A stretch of 64,000 bases of DNA, taken from Strigamia acuminata. Its lineage: Eukaryota > Arthropoda > Chilopoda > Geophilomorpha > Linotaeniidae. The DNA lies in the NCBI GenBank assembly GCA_949358305.1, contig OX442317.1, forward strand, positions 12,776,186 through 12,840,185, in the 5' to 3' direction. Every line of letters starts with the position of its first letter. Position 1 is the stretch's first letter. Under the pieces are notes generated by a model. That model searched no databases and had not been told where the DNA came from. It saw nothing but the letters and a program-made list of their open reading frames with translations. A program made the translations under genes and the position numbers. Shown in pieces: positions 36,001 through 45,670 of the stretch.

Positions 36001-37895
36001 TGTACAATGTCTAAAATCCCTTTGGTTGAAATCGCAACTATAGGGGGAAAGCTTGCTCTCGTGCTTTTGGCGGTTGCACATGCGTCACAGGTAGACAATT
36101 CCTTAGTGGACAGGTTAATTCCAAATACGTCATCAGACTTTTCTAATTTTGAAATGCCTTTAGCATTGAGATGGCCCATCCTCGAATGCCATGTGTCCAT
36201 GGTTTGGGGCCGCTCCTGGTTTCTAACTTTCACATCATCGGCGTTTCCGCCGTTAGCTTTCGCTGTCGCATTAGCTTGGGGAATATTCACAGGAGGTGTC
36301 TGAACCTCATTCCCCGCTTTCGGCAAATTAATCGCCGCAGGCGCTGACGTTTTCTCGCTCACTTGCGCACTCAAATTAGCTGCGGACGTCCCTTTATCCG
36401 ACTTACTCAAACTTTTTAGTAATGCGTTCTTATAGTCTAAAATGGTTAGTAACGGTTGCACAAATCTTTCATCCTTTACAGATGATTTGATCAAGTCGAG
36501 GACAGCAGCCGCATTCTGTTGCGCAGTTAATGCAGCTGTGTTTACATTCCCAACCTCGATACGACAGTTAACTTTATACAATCTATTCGAAGTTCGAACT
36601 GCCGTAATCGATGGTTCCTCGATCTTATCTTTATAAATAAACATTTCCCCATTTTTGACAAATGTGCACATCCCAGCCTCATCGGTGCGTCCAAGTGAGA
36701 TGAGATTCTTCCGAAAATTGGGTGCGAAGAAAACATTCTTCAAAGTAATGTCCCTATGTCGGGTTCCATAAAGCGTGGTGATGACAACATTGCCGACTCC
36801 TTCGATTTTCGATTTGCCTTCACCTTGTTGTACGCTGAAGTTAGACAGCGGTCTAAAGTCCGAGAACCAACTCCGGTTGAAAGAGAAATGGTCGGTCGCC
36901 CCTGTGTCCACGTACCATTGAGAATCACAATTGCCGTGCGACACAAGGGATAATGGCTGTGCAGGTTTTTCCTCCAATACTGCCGAGTATAAAGTGTGGG
37001 GCTCATCCGCATACGGGTCCAGCTGTGTGAGATTTGCTCTCTGTTGCCCTTTTCCACGGCCCCTGCCACGTCCACTTCCTCGATTTAATTGGGCCGGCGA
37101 ACCAGCAGCGGCAGGAAAAGTCCCAAAAGCTCCTTGCTGTTTTGGAGGCGACGGGCACTCTCTAGCGAAGTGACCCGTCCCTCCACAATTAAAACAAGTG
37201 CCCCGTGAGGGCCCAGTAGCTGTTGAAGGTTTCCCACGTGGTTTCCATTTTTGCTTGGCAAATAATGCAGTATTGTCCATTTGTTGAGTTAGGACACCGA
37301 ATTCGTTGCTTGATTCGTAAAGGCGATTGTATTCGCCAAGCAACCTCTCTTTCACGTTTTTAGCCGTGAAGTCAGCATCTTCCCAATGATACGCTGTCTG
37401 TTTAATGTTCTCATATTGTGGGGGTAAGTGGTCCAAATACTGGAAAGCGTGGAACTCGTCGGAGACGTCGATTTTCACGTCTTTTAATTCCGTGACCTTC
37501 CGATCGACTCGCCCCGTGAAAACGAGCATTTCCTCGCCTTCTAACATTTTCATGTTCAAAAAGTCACGGCGCAGTCGAGCGCGGCGTGCCCTCGTCGTCG
37601 GTTGATAAGCGTCTTTTAACGCTTCCCAGACTTTTGCAGCAGTGGGACAAGAGACGGCAATAACTTGCTGAGGTTCCGCGCAGCTCATGCAAAGGGTTGA
37701 CATGGCTTTGTCCTCCCGGACTTTGAAGTCTCTTTTCTCCTTGGCTGTGGCGGTGTCAGGCGGTTGTTTCTCCGTGCCATCCACGTGACCCCAAACACCG
37801 TTGTATTTGAGGAGCAGCTGAACCTGCACCGACCACGTAGCATAGTTCGTACCGTCGAGTTTCTTAATATCCTTATAGTCGTCGTGTTTTGACAT
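33069..37895 (-). CDS. Ty1/copia Gag-Pol polyprotein (1608 aa)
   Basis: One uninterrupted frame. I chose ATG at 37895; the frame extends six codons further to a GTG at 37913, but that is not a usual animal start. The Gag has a CCHC knuckle at residues 234-247. The protease motif is DTGA at 330-333. Integrase has H570, H575, C603 and C606 and the triad D697, D733 region E733 (D-36-E spacing). A long acidic and proline-rich linker, including PPPIPPPIPP, is at about 888-1000. RT has D1209 (HIDIKAAYLYG) and YVDD at 1291-1294. RNase H has D1457, E1498 and D1536 followed by HIDVKLHF. It makes particles, copies its RNA and integrates the cDNA. All catalytic motifs are present. The stop lies 18 bp from the 3' LTR, next to the polypurine tract. 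Confidence 0.96.
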   Translation of the reverse strand: MSKHDDYKDIKKLDGTNYATWSVQVQLLLKYNGVWGHVDGTEKQPPDTATAKEKRDFKVREDKAMSTLCMSCAEPQQVIAVSCPTAAKVWEALKDAYQPTTRARRARLRRDFLNMKMLEGEEMLVFTGRVDRKVTELKDVKIDVSDEFHAFQYLDHLPPQYENIKQTAYHWEDADFTAKNVKERLLGEYNRLYESSNEFGVLTQQMDNTALFAKQKWKPRGKPSTATGPSRGTCFNCGGTGHFARECPSPPKQQGAFGTFPAAAGSPAQLNRGSGRGRGRGKGQQRANLTQLDPYADEPHTLYSAVLEEKPAQPLSLVSHGNCDSQWYVDTGATDHFSFNRSWFSDFRPLSNFSVQQGEGKSKIEGVGNVVITTLYGTRHRDITLKNVFFAPNFRKNLISLGRTDEAGMCTFVKNGEMFIYKDKIEEPSITAVRTSNRLYKVNCRIEVGNVNTAALTAQQNAAAVLDLIKSSVKDERFVQPLLTILDYKNALLKSLSKSDKGTSAANLSAQVSEKTSAPAAINLPKAGNEVQTPPVNIPQANATAKANGGNADDVKVRNQERPQTMDTWHSRMGHLNAKGISKLEKSDDVFGINLSTKELSTCDACATAKSTRASFPPIVAISTKGILDIVHMDVWGKSQGPSLGGANYYFILVDDYSRYMWIIMMKTKGEVLGHFKRWLTEVERTTSKKVKCIKTDNGGEFISRDWDTYASKIGLKCIRTNAYSPEMNSVAERANRTIISGVRALMLENSFPYPLWAELATSIVYLKNRFPHQGIEGKTPYSIFFNKKLSLRHIKCIGSKTFVHVPSQTRKSKLEGRAWAGALVGYAISTRGYRIWDPKTNQVFASKHVRIFEDSYWYEIGKRLQTPVRQPQGGSEEFKSFGYSSSDTEEDDDDSVVPVGQPPPFMPPPIPPPIPPPIPPRTPGPALRPNVQRTIELPAIGVDPIGDDEEIGGAQGIDGDNPVEEIGGAKGDDENFLNVYPDDDEDPDLAPPPGVQTRRGSGKKGKVKEKETPDPMLLPLDMTKWRRIQSVRKAGATAGKVDVVYFSPNDDKLRSRTDVARWCDGEGYAYDPNLFDFKTLEGEEPLPFAGFCAIEPDTYEEAIEGINKPYWEGAMKDEIDIFDEREVYREIDKPKDVQLLGTKWIYKMKRDHTGAIQRYRARLVAQGFKQRPGIDFTEVFSPVVNFVLVIVFFCTLVVLKGWRDVHIDIKAAYLYGDLDTVQYCEVPKGYRTAKNRHKCWMLLKALYGLHQSGRMWYQALHDCLLQLGFEPMLGLNCVYSLDNEAVIIFYVDDIVLFSRDDYVEKCVLKWIRGFFDIVDLGPVTLLLGIEFDRSGGRIRIHQRKYIEKLCKMYGVDPCHRVRVPVTPGTMIQQVKEGERVNTVFPYRNLVGSLLFIASRTRPDILFSVIVLSQYNEKHSARHVGMLMQVLRYLGNTPNYAIDLSNCRNDSLTVYTDASFALDQDKRRSFGGHIVYLGGVPISWNCHKQTMTSLSIMESEFLAVVDGVKDIIWLHRLYDADIMFCVERATPCVYADSMPAIQYTKNRIENRANKHIDVKLHFVRDWFEKGTFSIRHIAGVLNVADILTKWLAKPRLNTLCEHIFVMDK

Positions 37896-39081
37896 CACGA
37901 CGACACAATGCACAATAATAATGAAGGATGCACGAAAAAATCACTAAATTCGGAAATTATTCCGCACAAAACACTTCACTAGAATCAAATCACACAGTGC
38001 ACACTTGTCACCCACCAAAAATGAAGGCGAAAAAACAATTCCACCCGTGGGCAAACCGCTATAAGAGCGGCGATCAAACCTTGACTGGTCGTTCCCCAAC
38101 TCTTCCGTCCGACCTCCTAGGGTCGCGGGATCGGTTGGGTGGCCGTGAACAAGCCCAGACAAGAATACAGTGCCACGTACCCGACTGGACGTAGGGTGGC
38201 ACCGATACTAAGAGGGGACCAAAAACAAAAACTTAAAATTAACAAAGTTTCACGACAAAATGGTAAATACACTTTTGCGTTGTTAAGATGGGCGGATTGC
38301 GGGATCCGATCGTCGCAATCGCTTCCGTCCAGCGTAGAACGTTGTTTAGACGTTATCGGTGCGCGGAAATGGGGCTGACGCGCTACCGCTCGCACACGTC
38401 CGTGCAAAGCGGGGAAAAACGATCCAAAATCGTCGTCGCGCCCGTCCGCGCCTTCGTGTAGCACTCCGGGGTGCAAAACACGGCTTTTCCGGTCAAATAT
38501 TGTCGTGTACGCAGACTTATGCGTACAGAGACACTCGAAATTGGTTTCCACCGTCGACGGCGATGAAAATCCAAACAAAAATGGCCGCTGGTGAGGATTT
38601 GTTCTCCACCGGCGATCCACTGCTGATTTCCGATCGTTTTCGGTAATTTTCGCCTGATTCGGGGCGAAAATGCGTCGTATCAACGTTGATTCTCGTTGTT
38701 TCGGCGAGAATAATCGTCGTCTCGGCAAAAAGCTGGCGTCTAGGCGTGTATCGGCCCGAAAACACGTCGTTGCTACGTCGGCTGCACTGCCGAATCCAAA
38801 ATGGCCGCCGAAGAAAATTTGCTTCGTAACGGCGTGGAAAAGTGCTTATTTCGCACTGAAAATAAATATTTCGACACTGCTTACTGTCGTAATAGTCCGT
38901 TGTACTGTCCGCACACACAATCCCGACGATTTGAAAAAGTTGGCGAAGTTATTTCGCACGTCGCCGGCGATTCGTGTCTGCAACGACCTCGGCCGACGTC
39001 CTGCACTCGTTTCGTCTCGAAATGTTCCGGAAAACTCCCAAAAACTGCTGGCCTTATCGTCGCACAGCCTCTGCTACCACT
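37896..39081 (-). other. Copia 5' leader
   Basis: A 1.19-kb CpG-rich leader, clearly higher in GC than its surroundings. It carries ATGGCCGC (YY1-like) motifs near 38580 and 38801. No gene is recognised; the overlapping short frames on both strands are inconsistent with any family I know. Confidence 0.7.
39068..39079 (-). promoter_or_regulatory. Copia primer-binding site (initiator Met tRNA)
   Basis: The sense strand reads TGGTAGCAGAGG, 2 nt downstream of the 5' LTR. It is the exact complement of the 3' end of animal initiator Met tRNA (recalled). The plant version would read TGGTATCAGAG, so this supports an animal host. Confidence 0.85.
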
Positions 39082-39559
39082 TGTGGGGTTATTCCCGGCA
39101 ATTCTGCAAACGAAATCAAAAGAAACATCAGTTGAAACGGTGCGCGAAACCGACATGCGTGCGCCATCTTTAATTCGTGAGAATATCAGGTGATACACGG
39201 TTAGAGGCTATTTGCACTCTCTAACAACATAGGATAAATCATTGTCAAGTTTCCAATGATTTGTCCTTTACAATCGCAAGTAAAAAACACCGACATTAAT
39301 AATCGATAAACCAAGGAAAAAGGATAAAACACAAATCGCTTTTTCAAGCAGACGACATCAGGGACGTGTGCTGTAAAGGAGAGAATATTCAACCGCGGTA
39401 CATAACAAGCATTGATAAAAATCATTATCGGTTGAACACTGGATCGGGACATTAATTTACAACACACTTGTTACACATACTCGGAAATTGTGTAACCAAT
39501 AAATCACGTAACACAGGAACAAATATTTAAGCACTTCAAAATGGGTTTGCAACCCAACA
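39082..39559 (-). repeat. Copia 5' LTR (478 bp)
   Basis: Direct copy of 32573-33050, followed by the aatct target duplication and the resumed E7 gag frame. Confidence 0.95.
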
Positions 39560-39564
39560 AATCT

Positions 39565-41713
39565 TCTTAAGCAAAGGACGAAATTTTCAAAACAGATGCA
39601 GGATAAGTTTGGGGCACATCCCGGCGGAAATACGCTAATGAATTCTGGATTTCTGAACAACTCATCGATAATCTCAAGGAAGACTACAAAGCTTCCAAAG
39701 CTGACATTGCAGAAATTCGACGGGAATCCGATGGAGTATAAGAGCTTCATGGATATGTTTTCAACCACAGTTGACGCCGATGCCGAGTTATCGAACGTCG
39801 AAAAACTTCAATATCTTAAATCAAGTTGTATCGGGGAAGCGGAAGTGGCAATCAAGTCGTACCCACTTACTAACGATTCGTATTTAATGGCACTTAGTAG
39901 CTTAGAAGGACTTTTTGGGTCGGAAGTAGCCCAAAAGAACGCTCTGGCGAGGAAAATTCGTGAAACTGAAGCAGTTAAAGATTTGTACCCAATCAAGCCA
40001 GTAAAATCTCTATTGACGTCCCTCACCGGTGCTTTCCGAACATTAGAACAGTTGAAGTTCCCAGTTACGACTACTGGATTATTTCTAATCCCGGAATTAT
40101 TGCGGAAGTTTCCACCGGAATTGGGAAGACGATTTCATAGGATTTACAAAGGAAACGTGGAAAACGTTAATTTATTTCTCGAATTTGTAGCAAGCGAAGT
40201 CAGAGTAGCAGAATTATCAGACGATAGCGTATTTACCAGTCAGAAAGTCACCAAGAAGAGTGAGAAACCAGCAACTAGAGAGCAAAAAGAAGAATTACGA
40301 GGGACCATGTCATCTTGCGCGGTTGCGCAAAATACGTCATTCGGGTCTAATACGAAAGAATCATTCAAACCAAAATCAGGTCCAGTCCGGAAATTGATCT
40401 GTGCCTTCTGTGAAGGAGATCATTTCAACAATAATTGCGACGCAAATCTGGAAGTTTCGGAGAAATACGACATCGTTAAGCGAAAACGTCTATGCTTTAA
40501 TTGCCTGAGACCAAGCCATACAGTGGGTAACTGCCCTGTAAAATTTTGTTGCCGATCATGCGGTGGTCGACACCATTCTTCAATTTGTAACAGAGGTCAT
40601 GCGGAAAAGCCAACTGATACCAAAGAAGAGAACGTCTCCGCCAACGTCTCGTTGTCGGTCTCAAGTGACGTCCAGCTAATGGTTTTCACAGCATTGTTCG
40701 TCCGAAAGAGTGGCGAAACAATCCCAGTTCGTGGATTACTCGATCCGGGTAGTCATCGTTCATATATTACGAAGCGGTTAGCAAAGAAATTACACCTAAA
40801 CAAGATTGAGACGTATCACACCATGACCCAGTGTCTGCTGAACAAGGAACCAGTTCCTACAACTCATGACGTGTTTAGATTCGAGTTGCAGTCTCGTCAC
40901 GACAAGCAGAAAGTGTCTGTATTTGCTCTTGATACCGACACACTTCCCAATATAAAGGGAGTGATAGATCACCAAACGCTGCAACAAATCAAGTCGTTTA
41001 ATCTTGAGATGGCAGAACCACATCCCTCCGTGTCAGATGAGGTAGATGTCTTGATCGGAAGCGGAGCATGGTGGAAAATAATTCAAGCGGGAACGAAGAG
41101 AATTAGTCCAGAATTAGGAATGATGAAAACAGTTTTTGGATGGATTTTAAACGGACAAATTAACTCAAAAGAGCCTTCCATCTACAAAGACGATATCTCA
41201 CTGGGAGATGTATCGTGTATGGCGATCGATTCTGGAAAGAAGATGACTTTCAACACTTCAAAAAAGGACAAAGGCGGGTTTGGACAGGCGAATTCCACAT
41301 CAATGCCCGACGAGAAAAGCGAAAAGGGTGGAGTACGAGCAAAAGGCGTCATCGCTTCTCGTTTTGCCGCGAGCCGCTCTAGCGAGCTGGAGGTACGGCA
41401 TCCTGACGTCCCCATCGAATTGGAAATGGATGGAAAGCGGACGTTTAAAGGGATAAGGTCGGGCAAGATGGCGATTTCTCAGAGTCCTGACACACTGGAG
41501 TCTACGGAAAAGAAAGGAGAATTTCCAAAAAATTTCAAAAAAGATGAAGAAAAGGGTTTAAGTAAATGGAGGAAGATATTGAAATGGAGTCGCAAGAAAC
41601 TCACCAATTCGCACAGAAGATCAAATGCAGTCACAAAGGCCACGGGAAATATACATTTAGTAATTGGCCCAATGTTTTCTGGAAAAACTACTGCTTTACT
41701 TAATGTAATCCGA
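39565..41713 (+). pseudogene. E7 Gag-protease continuing into a thymidine-kinase-like domain (truncated)
   Basis: This resumes the E7 frame after copia; the first internal Met is at 39596 (numbering from there). The Gag region aligns with E2 and E4 (KLPKL, FDG, NVEKLQYL, GEA). Three zinc knuckles are at 269-281, 300-313 and 319-331. The A17-type protease has DPGS at 383-386 and the conserved FGWILNG at 514-520. E2 and E4 pass from this point into RT (KLW..…IGIN) within about 40 residues, but E7 never does. It has a hydrophilic, lysine-rich, unrecognised linker (about 525-680) and then GNIHLVIGPMFSGKTTALL (684-702). E3 cuts the frame after residue 706, and readthrough adds LTR-encoded residues to a stop at 41815. 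No stop or frameshift lies inside. The downstream half is outside the window. Confidence 0.87.
41645..41713 (+). pseudogene. N-terminal fragment of a type II thymidine kinase domain
   Basis: Twenty-three codons in frame with the E7 gag-protease ORF. GPMFSGKT (41666-41689) is the Walker A signature of the TK1-type thymidine kinase family. The preceding Gly-x-Ile-x-Leu-x-Ile strand and the following T-x-LL…IR helix are also placed as in that family. Such enzymes phosphorylate thymidine in the salvage pathway to dTTP. The lid, the Walker B Asp and the zinc site are not in this window, because E3 cuts the domain at once. The identification rests on one short but distinctive motif. The alternative is another P-loop NTPase, which I consider less likely given the exact P-M-F-S-G-K residues. 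Confidence 0.72.
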
Positions 41714-43290
41714 TGTTGCGAGCAAGAACGCAACAAAAAGGATCTGGAGATTTCACGTTGTTCATCTTCTGAAAGAAAGAAAAGGCTCTTTAATTTTGTT
41801 GTCAAGTTTAGATAGATTTTTAACACATATCTGACATGCCCAGTTGGTTTGCCGCTTTGTTGTCACGATCCTGGTAGTTCAAGAGGGTTGTCACTTCGCC
41901 TGCCACACCTGGAATGTTTGAAAGTTGTGTTTTTAGTCTTTTGTAATTAATTTATGTGTCTTTTTCACGTTTCTGAGTTATTTCTAGTATTTGTAAGTTC
42001 TCTCCTGTTTCCAGTTCACTTGCGAAGGAGATAGGCGTGCATCGGCAAGATGGCTGCCATAGCGCAAGTGAACTGGGAGATGGGAAGAACCTGAAATAAG
42101 CACAATTGTAGTTTTTGGTGCTTATTTTGCTTGTGATTTAATTTATACTAACTTGTATTGGTGTTTAAGGTAGTCCACAGGTGTCTTGGGTCGCTGGATG
42201 GGCGTTGGACATCGTTTGTGAGCGTTTGCGAGCGTCGGGCGTGAGCGTACGCCTTGCGACGCCTCTCGTGGTCGTGTGGGTCCTGCAAATGAGTTGAATT
42301 GGTCGGGTTTCAATGCCCAAGCACTGGGAAAGCTGTACTGACCGTTCTAAGACGCAGATCCATCGTTGAGAAGGCCTGTGAGTCGCTCGCGACCTTGTTT
42401 GGCTCCATTCACGTCATTTTAGCAGTTGCATGGTCGCCATCTTGGATTTGGTGCTGCACTGTTGCCCTGTTATTATTTCTTTTGGGGTTTTGAGGAGACC
42501 TGGACATAGGAAATATTTACTAGTTATTGTTTGTATAAATTACCAATATTAAGGGTTGTTAATCTAAGCTTTTACCTTTGTTATTGTATGGTTGTTACGG
42601 GTTAAGGTTTGTGACACTTTGCGCCCTCTTTTGGTGGCAATTGGGGTTTGGGCTCAGCATTGTGTTTTGAGTGCAGTTAATGTTAGTTTTAGCCTTTGAA
42701 TTATCTGTTAAGTTTAAGTGAAGTGCTGTTTGCACAGGTCATACTGTTTTCAAGGTGTTAGGTTAAGTTTTGCCTTTATTTATGTTAAGTTTGACATCTG
42801 TTGTCTATATACGGAAACCTTGTTGGCACTATTGTTATTATTCAAATCTGTATTGTTTGGTCACTGACATTTATTGTAATCAGGTGACCAGTTGTTAAGA
42901 GTAGGTTGCTAAAGAAGCAACTCAGTTGTTATCAGTTGTTAAGTATTAAAGCCAGTTGATGTTTTTCCTCCTTCTTTGGATAAATTATTCCTGGGTTTAT
43001 TTTACTTCAATAAACAGGATGACTTGTGAGTAGAGAGCTTTGCCTGCTCTCCTCCTCCCTGGGAGCACAGAATTTCTACCCAGCAGCTAAAGAGGTTTTG
43101 CCAATCACTTCATCTAAATGCAGTTAGGCCTAGTTTCATGCAGTCAGGCCTAATCCTTCTTCAAGTTAGGCTTGGGCTCAGAGAAAGGATTTCAGCTTGT
43201 TTCATCAACCACTATACAGTCTCGGGCGGTTTCCAGAGTGGTGACCAATTCGCCAGTCCTCCCCTGTGAGATCCAAGGTTGTTTGCTACA
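41714..43290 (+). repeat. E3 5' LTR (1577 bp)
   Basis: It begins with the terminal hairpin (TGTTGCG and CGCAACA arms, 41714-41735) and ends GTTTGCTACA. It includes the 14-bp inverted repeat at about 42011-42076 with AAGATGGCTGCC inside, a TATAAAT at about 42534 (possible TATA box) and the poly(A) signal AATAAA at 43009-43014. The 64-aa frame at 42299-42493 is also in E1 on the same sense strand, but it is not a recognisable gene. Confidence 0.93.
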
Positions 43291-43303
43291 GGGAGCTGTT
43301 TTT

Positions 43304-43327
43304 TGGTACCGTGATTCCAGGATTTCG
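43304..43327 (+). promoter_or_regulatory. E3 primer-binding site (tRNA-His-like)
   Basis: TGGTACCGTGATTCCAGGAT lies 13 nt after the LTR. It matches E1 except for G to A at base 5. E7 shows the same substitution. Confidence 0.68.
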
Positions 43328-43509
43328 TGCACGTGTGTACAGCGCGCATGGAAAAGAGGTCATTTGGATGTTCAGCAAGTGATTCAAGTGGGTTGGTGCG
43401 TGCCAGTTGGTTCGTTTGTACGGCTGGTTCCGTGAGCGGCCGGCATCAAGTGCGCACGCCAGAGAGTCACGTGAGAGCGGCCATTGACGTCCTGAGTCTG
43501 CCAAGTCAA

Positions 43510-43521
43510 ACACAACGCAAT
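43510..43521 (+). promoter_or_regulatory. Putative second tRNA-His contact site in E3
   Basis: ACACAACGCAAT, 206 nt downstream of the primer site, at the same spacing as in E1. Confidence 0.5.
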
Positions 43522-44070
43522 GTGCAAGTTGAACAGCTACAGCCTGAAAGAAGAAGAACATTTTTAGTTATTAAAGTGTATTTTTGGTGGGCTGTTTTCT
43601 GGGTTTTTGATGTGTTCCTTCTGGGGGGAGGGGAAGTGTGCTTTTTTGTATTTAAGTTAGCATTTAAGTTTTGCACTCCATATAACTGCTTAAAGCAGGG
43701 GAGTTTCTGTTTGAATTAAGTTAGAATTTAGTTTTGCCTTCCTGTTGTTGAGCTTGTCCAGGAGGTGTCAGTGTGGTGTGTACGAGTCAAGTCAAGCTGA
43801 GCGGGACAATGCAATTGTCTTCAAGGAGCTTGTGGTTGCAAGGTCGCATCATGTGGTTGGCACATCAGGACGATGAAGACGGCTGGACAGTTAGCGGTGC
43901 AAGCGGGTTGCTGGTCGGTGCAGACAAGTCAAAGGACAAGTCACGCTCCAGTCAACTGAGCATTAACGCCAAGTCGTACGGGAAGGTGGACGCCTGCCGT
44001 CAGGGCAGAAAAGAAAGAAGACAAGCTTTGCTTTTATTAGTTTAGAAAGAGGTTTGTTAAGATTGAGAGC

Positions 44071-45618
44071 TGTTGCTAATCAGCATGGCAGTGTGTTAAG
44101 GATTATGGCTCAGCAGCCATCTTGTTTGATGTATAGTGGTAACTGATGGTAAAATATGTGGTTTCTTCTACCTTGCATGAATTCCCTGAATTTCCATGTT
44201 GAAAGATCATTCTTTCCTTGTCTGGATTGCTGGGAAGTTGTTGATCAGTAGTAGTTTATCTAGTTGGCCCAGGAACCCAGCTGGGTGGGGAAAAGAGTGT
44301 TTTTTCCTACTCTTCCATTAGGCCTAAGGCAAGAACACTAAGAGAGAGGAAAAGAACAACTTCTTTATATAACTTCTTTGAAAGAACTCTCATACAATAC
44401 ACACAAGCATGTGCAAACAAAGATCATACACTTTAAACAATCATAGGTCAACCAAACAAGTGTTAGAGCTGACCCTTTAACAATAAGATCATCAATCAAA
44501 ACACTAGAAACCTTTAAGGCTTCTGTACATAAGAAGAGTAACAATGTATGCTGGTCCCAATAGGTTTCCTTATTTGGTTCCAGCTTAAACCTAAATACAT
44601 TTGAATAATTACTTACAATTCAAGTTAGGGCTTACAAAGAACTACTGATAGTCCTAGAGCAATAAAAACAAGGTACATAGTAGATAGAATACATTGAAAT
44701 ATGATCACTACACATAAATACTGCTTCAGATTTAGCCCTAGAAGCCAACAGCCAATTAGATTGCTTAAAGCTTGAAAACCCTGAGAATTAATATTTTCCA
44801 ACTTTAAACCTAACAGAAAAATTGCTAATGTACATTAATATTCCTTAAATATTAATAGAATAATTAACAAATATTAAAAACCCATGATATCTGACTATTT
44901 TCAGATCTAAAACACCTTCAGTACAGCACTGAAACCAACATGGCTTCCTCATTGTCAAGGATTGGAGGCAAGCACTGCATTTCAAAGCCAGGAACAACTA
45001 GGCATGTGATTACGGGTATTTCCATATTAAATTATCTTAATATTAACTAACTAACTCATTCTAAGATGTTGCAGGCAACTGACATTGCCTGTAACAATGT
45101 ACAGATACAAGGATGCACTTTTAGGCTTAAAGGTGCACCCCGCGAAGTTTGCGGCCCTCGTAGCGCCTCAACCGTAGGTCCTAAAATTCCGCTCTATAGC
45201 CCATTGGAAAGAGCATGAAAAACTCTACAAAATGGTATATTTTACGGATTTTTAGGATAACTTTTTGATATTGAATTTAACACTTTTTCCCTTCAGGTTA
45301 GCAGCTAAGAAATACAAATCAACTCAAATAAAGAAACAAGAAGAACTCAACTACTATACCAGCCTCAACATATGCAAGATTTGAAGGTAATAAAATATAT
45401 TTAACTTAACTGTATAAATTAAATAACTAGAATAATCTGAACTCTTGTTTTCCAGATCTACCGTGAAGAGCTTTTGTGATGGCTCAACCACAACTTGCAT
45501 CACTTTGAAGAGCGGTAATTTCAGATGAGTAACTCTTTGATTCCAGTCACTAAGAATTAAATTAAAATAAAATTCCTCCTTTTCAGATTTGCATCATCTC
45601 CTGTTGCAATTCGCAACA
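44071..45618 (-). repeat. E4 3' LTR (1548 bp)
   Basis: Direct copy of 51978-53525. The sense start is a 17-bp hairpin, TGTTGC-gaatt-GCAACA (45602-45618). A sense-strand TATATAAAG lies at about 44363-44371. A cagcagccatcttg motif (YY1-like on the sense strand) is at 44111-44124. Confidence 0.94.
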
Positions 45619-45670
45619 GCGCTGCCGGCGAAAAAAAAGGAAAAAGAAATTCACGTCTTCGCTGAATTAA
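45619..45670 (-). other. E4 pyrimidine-rich tract before the 3' LTR
   Basis: This 52-bp interval reads, on the sense strand, TTTCTTTTTCCTTTTTTTT then CGCCGGCAGCGC and the LTR. It is pyrimidine-rich, opposite to a normal polypurine tract, and shares GGC.GGCAGCG with E1. Confidence 0.65.

Larger units (their letters stand above)
32573..39559 (-). mobile_element. Intact Ty1/copia retrotransposon nested in the E7 gag
   Basis: Two 478-bp LTRs (32573-33050 and 39082-39559) begin TGTTGGG and end CCCCACA in the sense direction. They are flanked by the 5-bp duplication aatct (32568-32572 and 39560-39564). It has a primer site, a purine tract and one long open Gag-Pol frame. Integrase precedes RT, which fixes it as copia. 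The LTRs look identical and the ORF is open, so it is a young insertion. Confidence 0.97.
43291..44070 (+). other. E3 internal region, first part (non-coding)
   Basis: This is colinear with E1 25325 down to about 24550 on the minus strand. It holds the primer site and the anticodon-complement 12-mer at 43510-43521. It ends at gagc (44067-44070), the left target duplication of E4. Confidence 0.85.

Noticed and set aside
42299-42493. 64-aa frame repeated in E1 (two LTRs) and E3
   Set aside because: It lies inside the LTR, matches nothing I recognise, and its presence in all copies follows from their near-identity.
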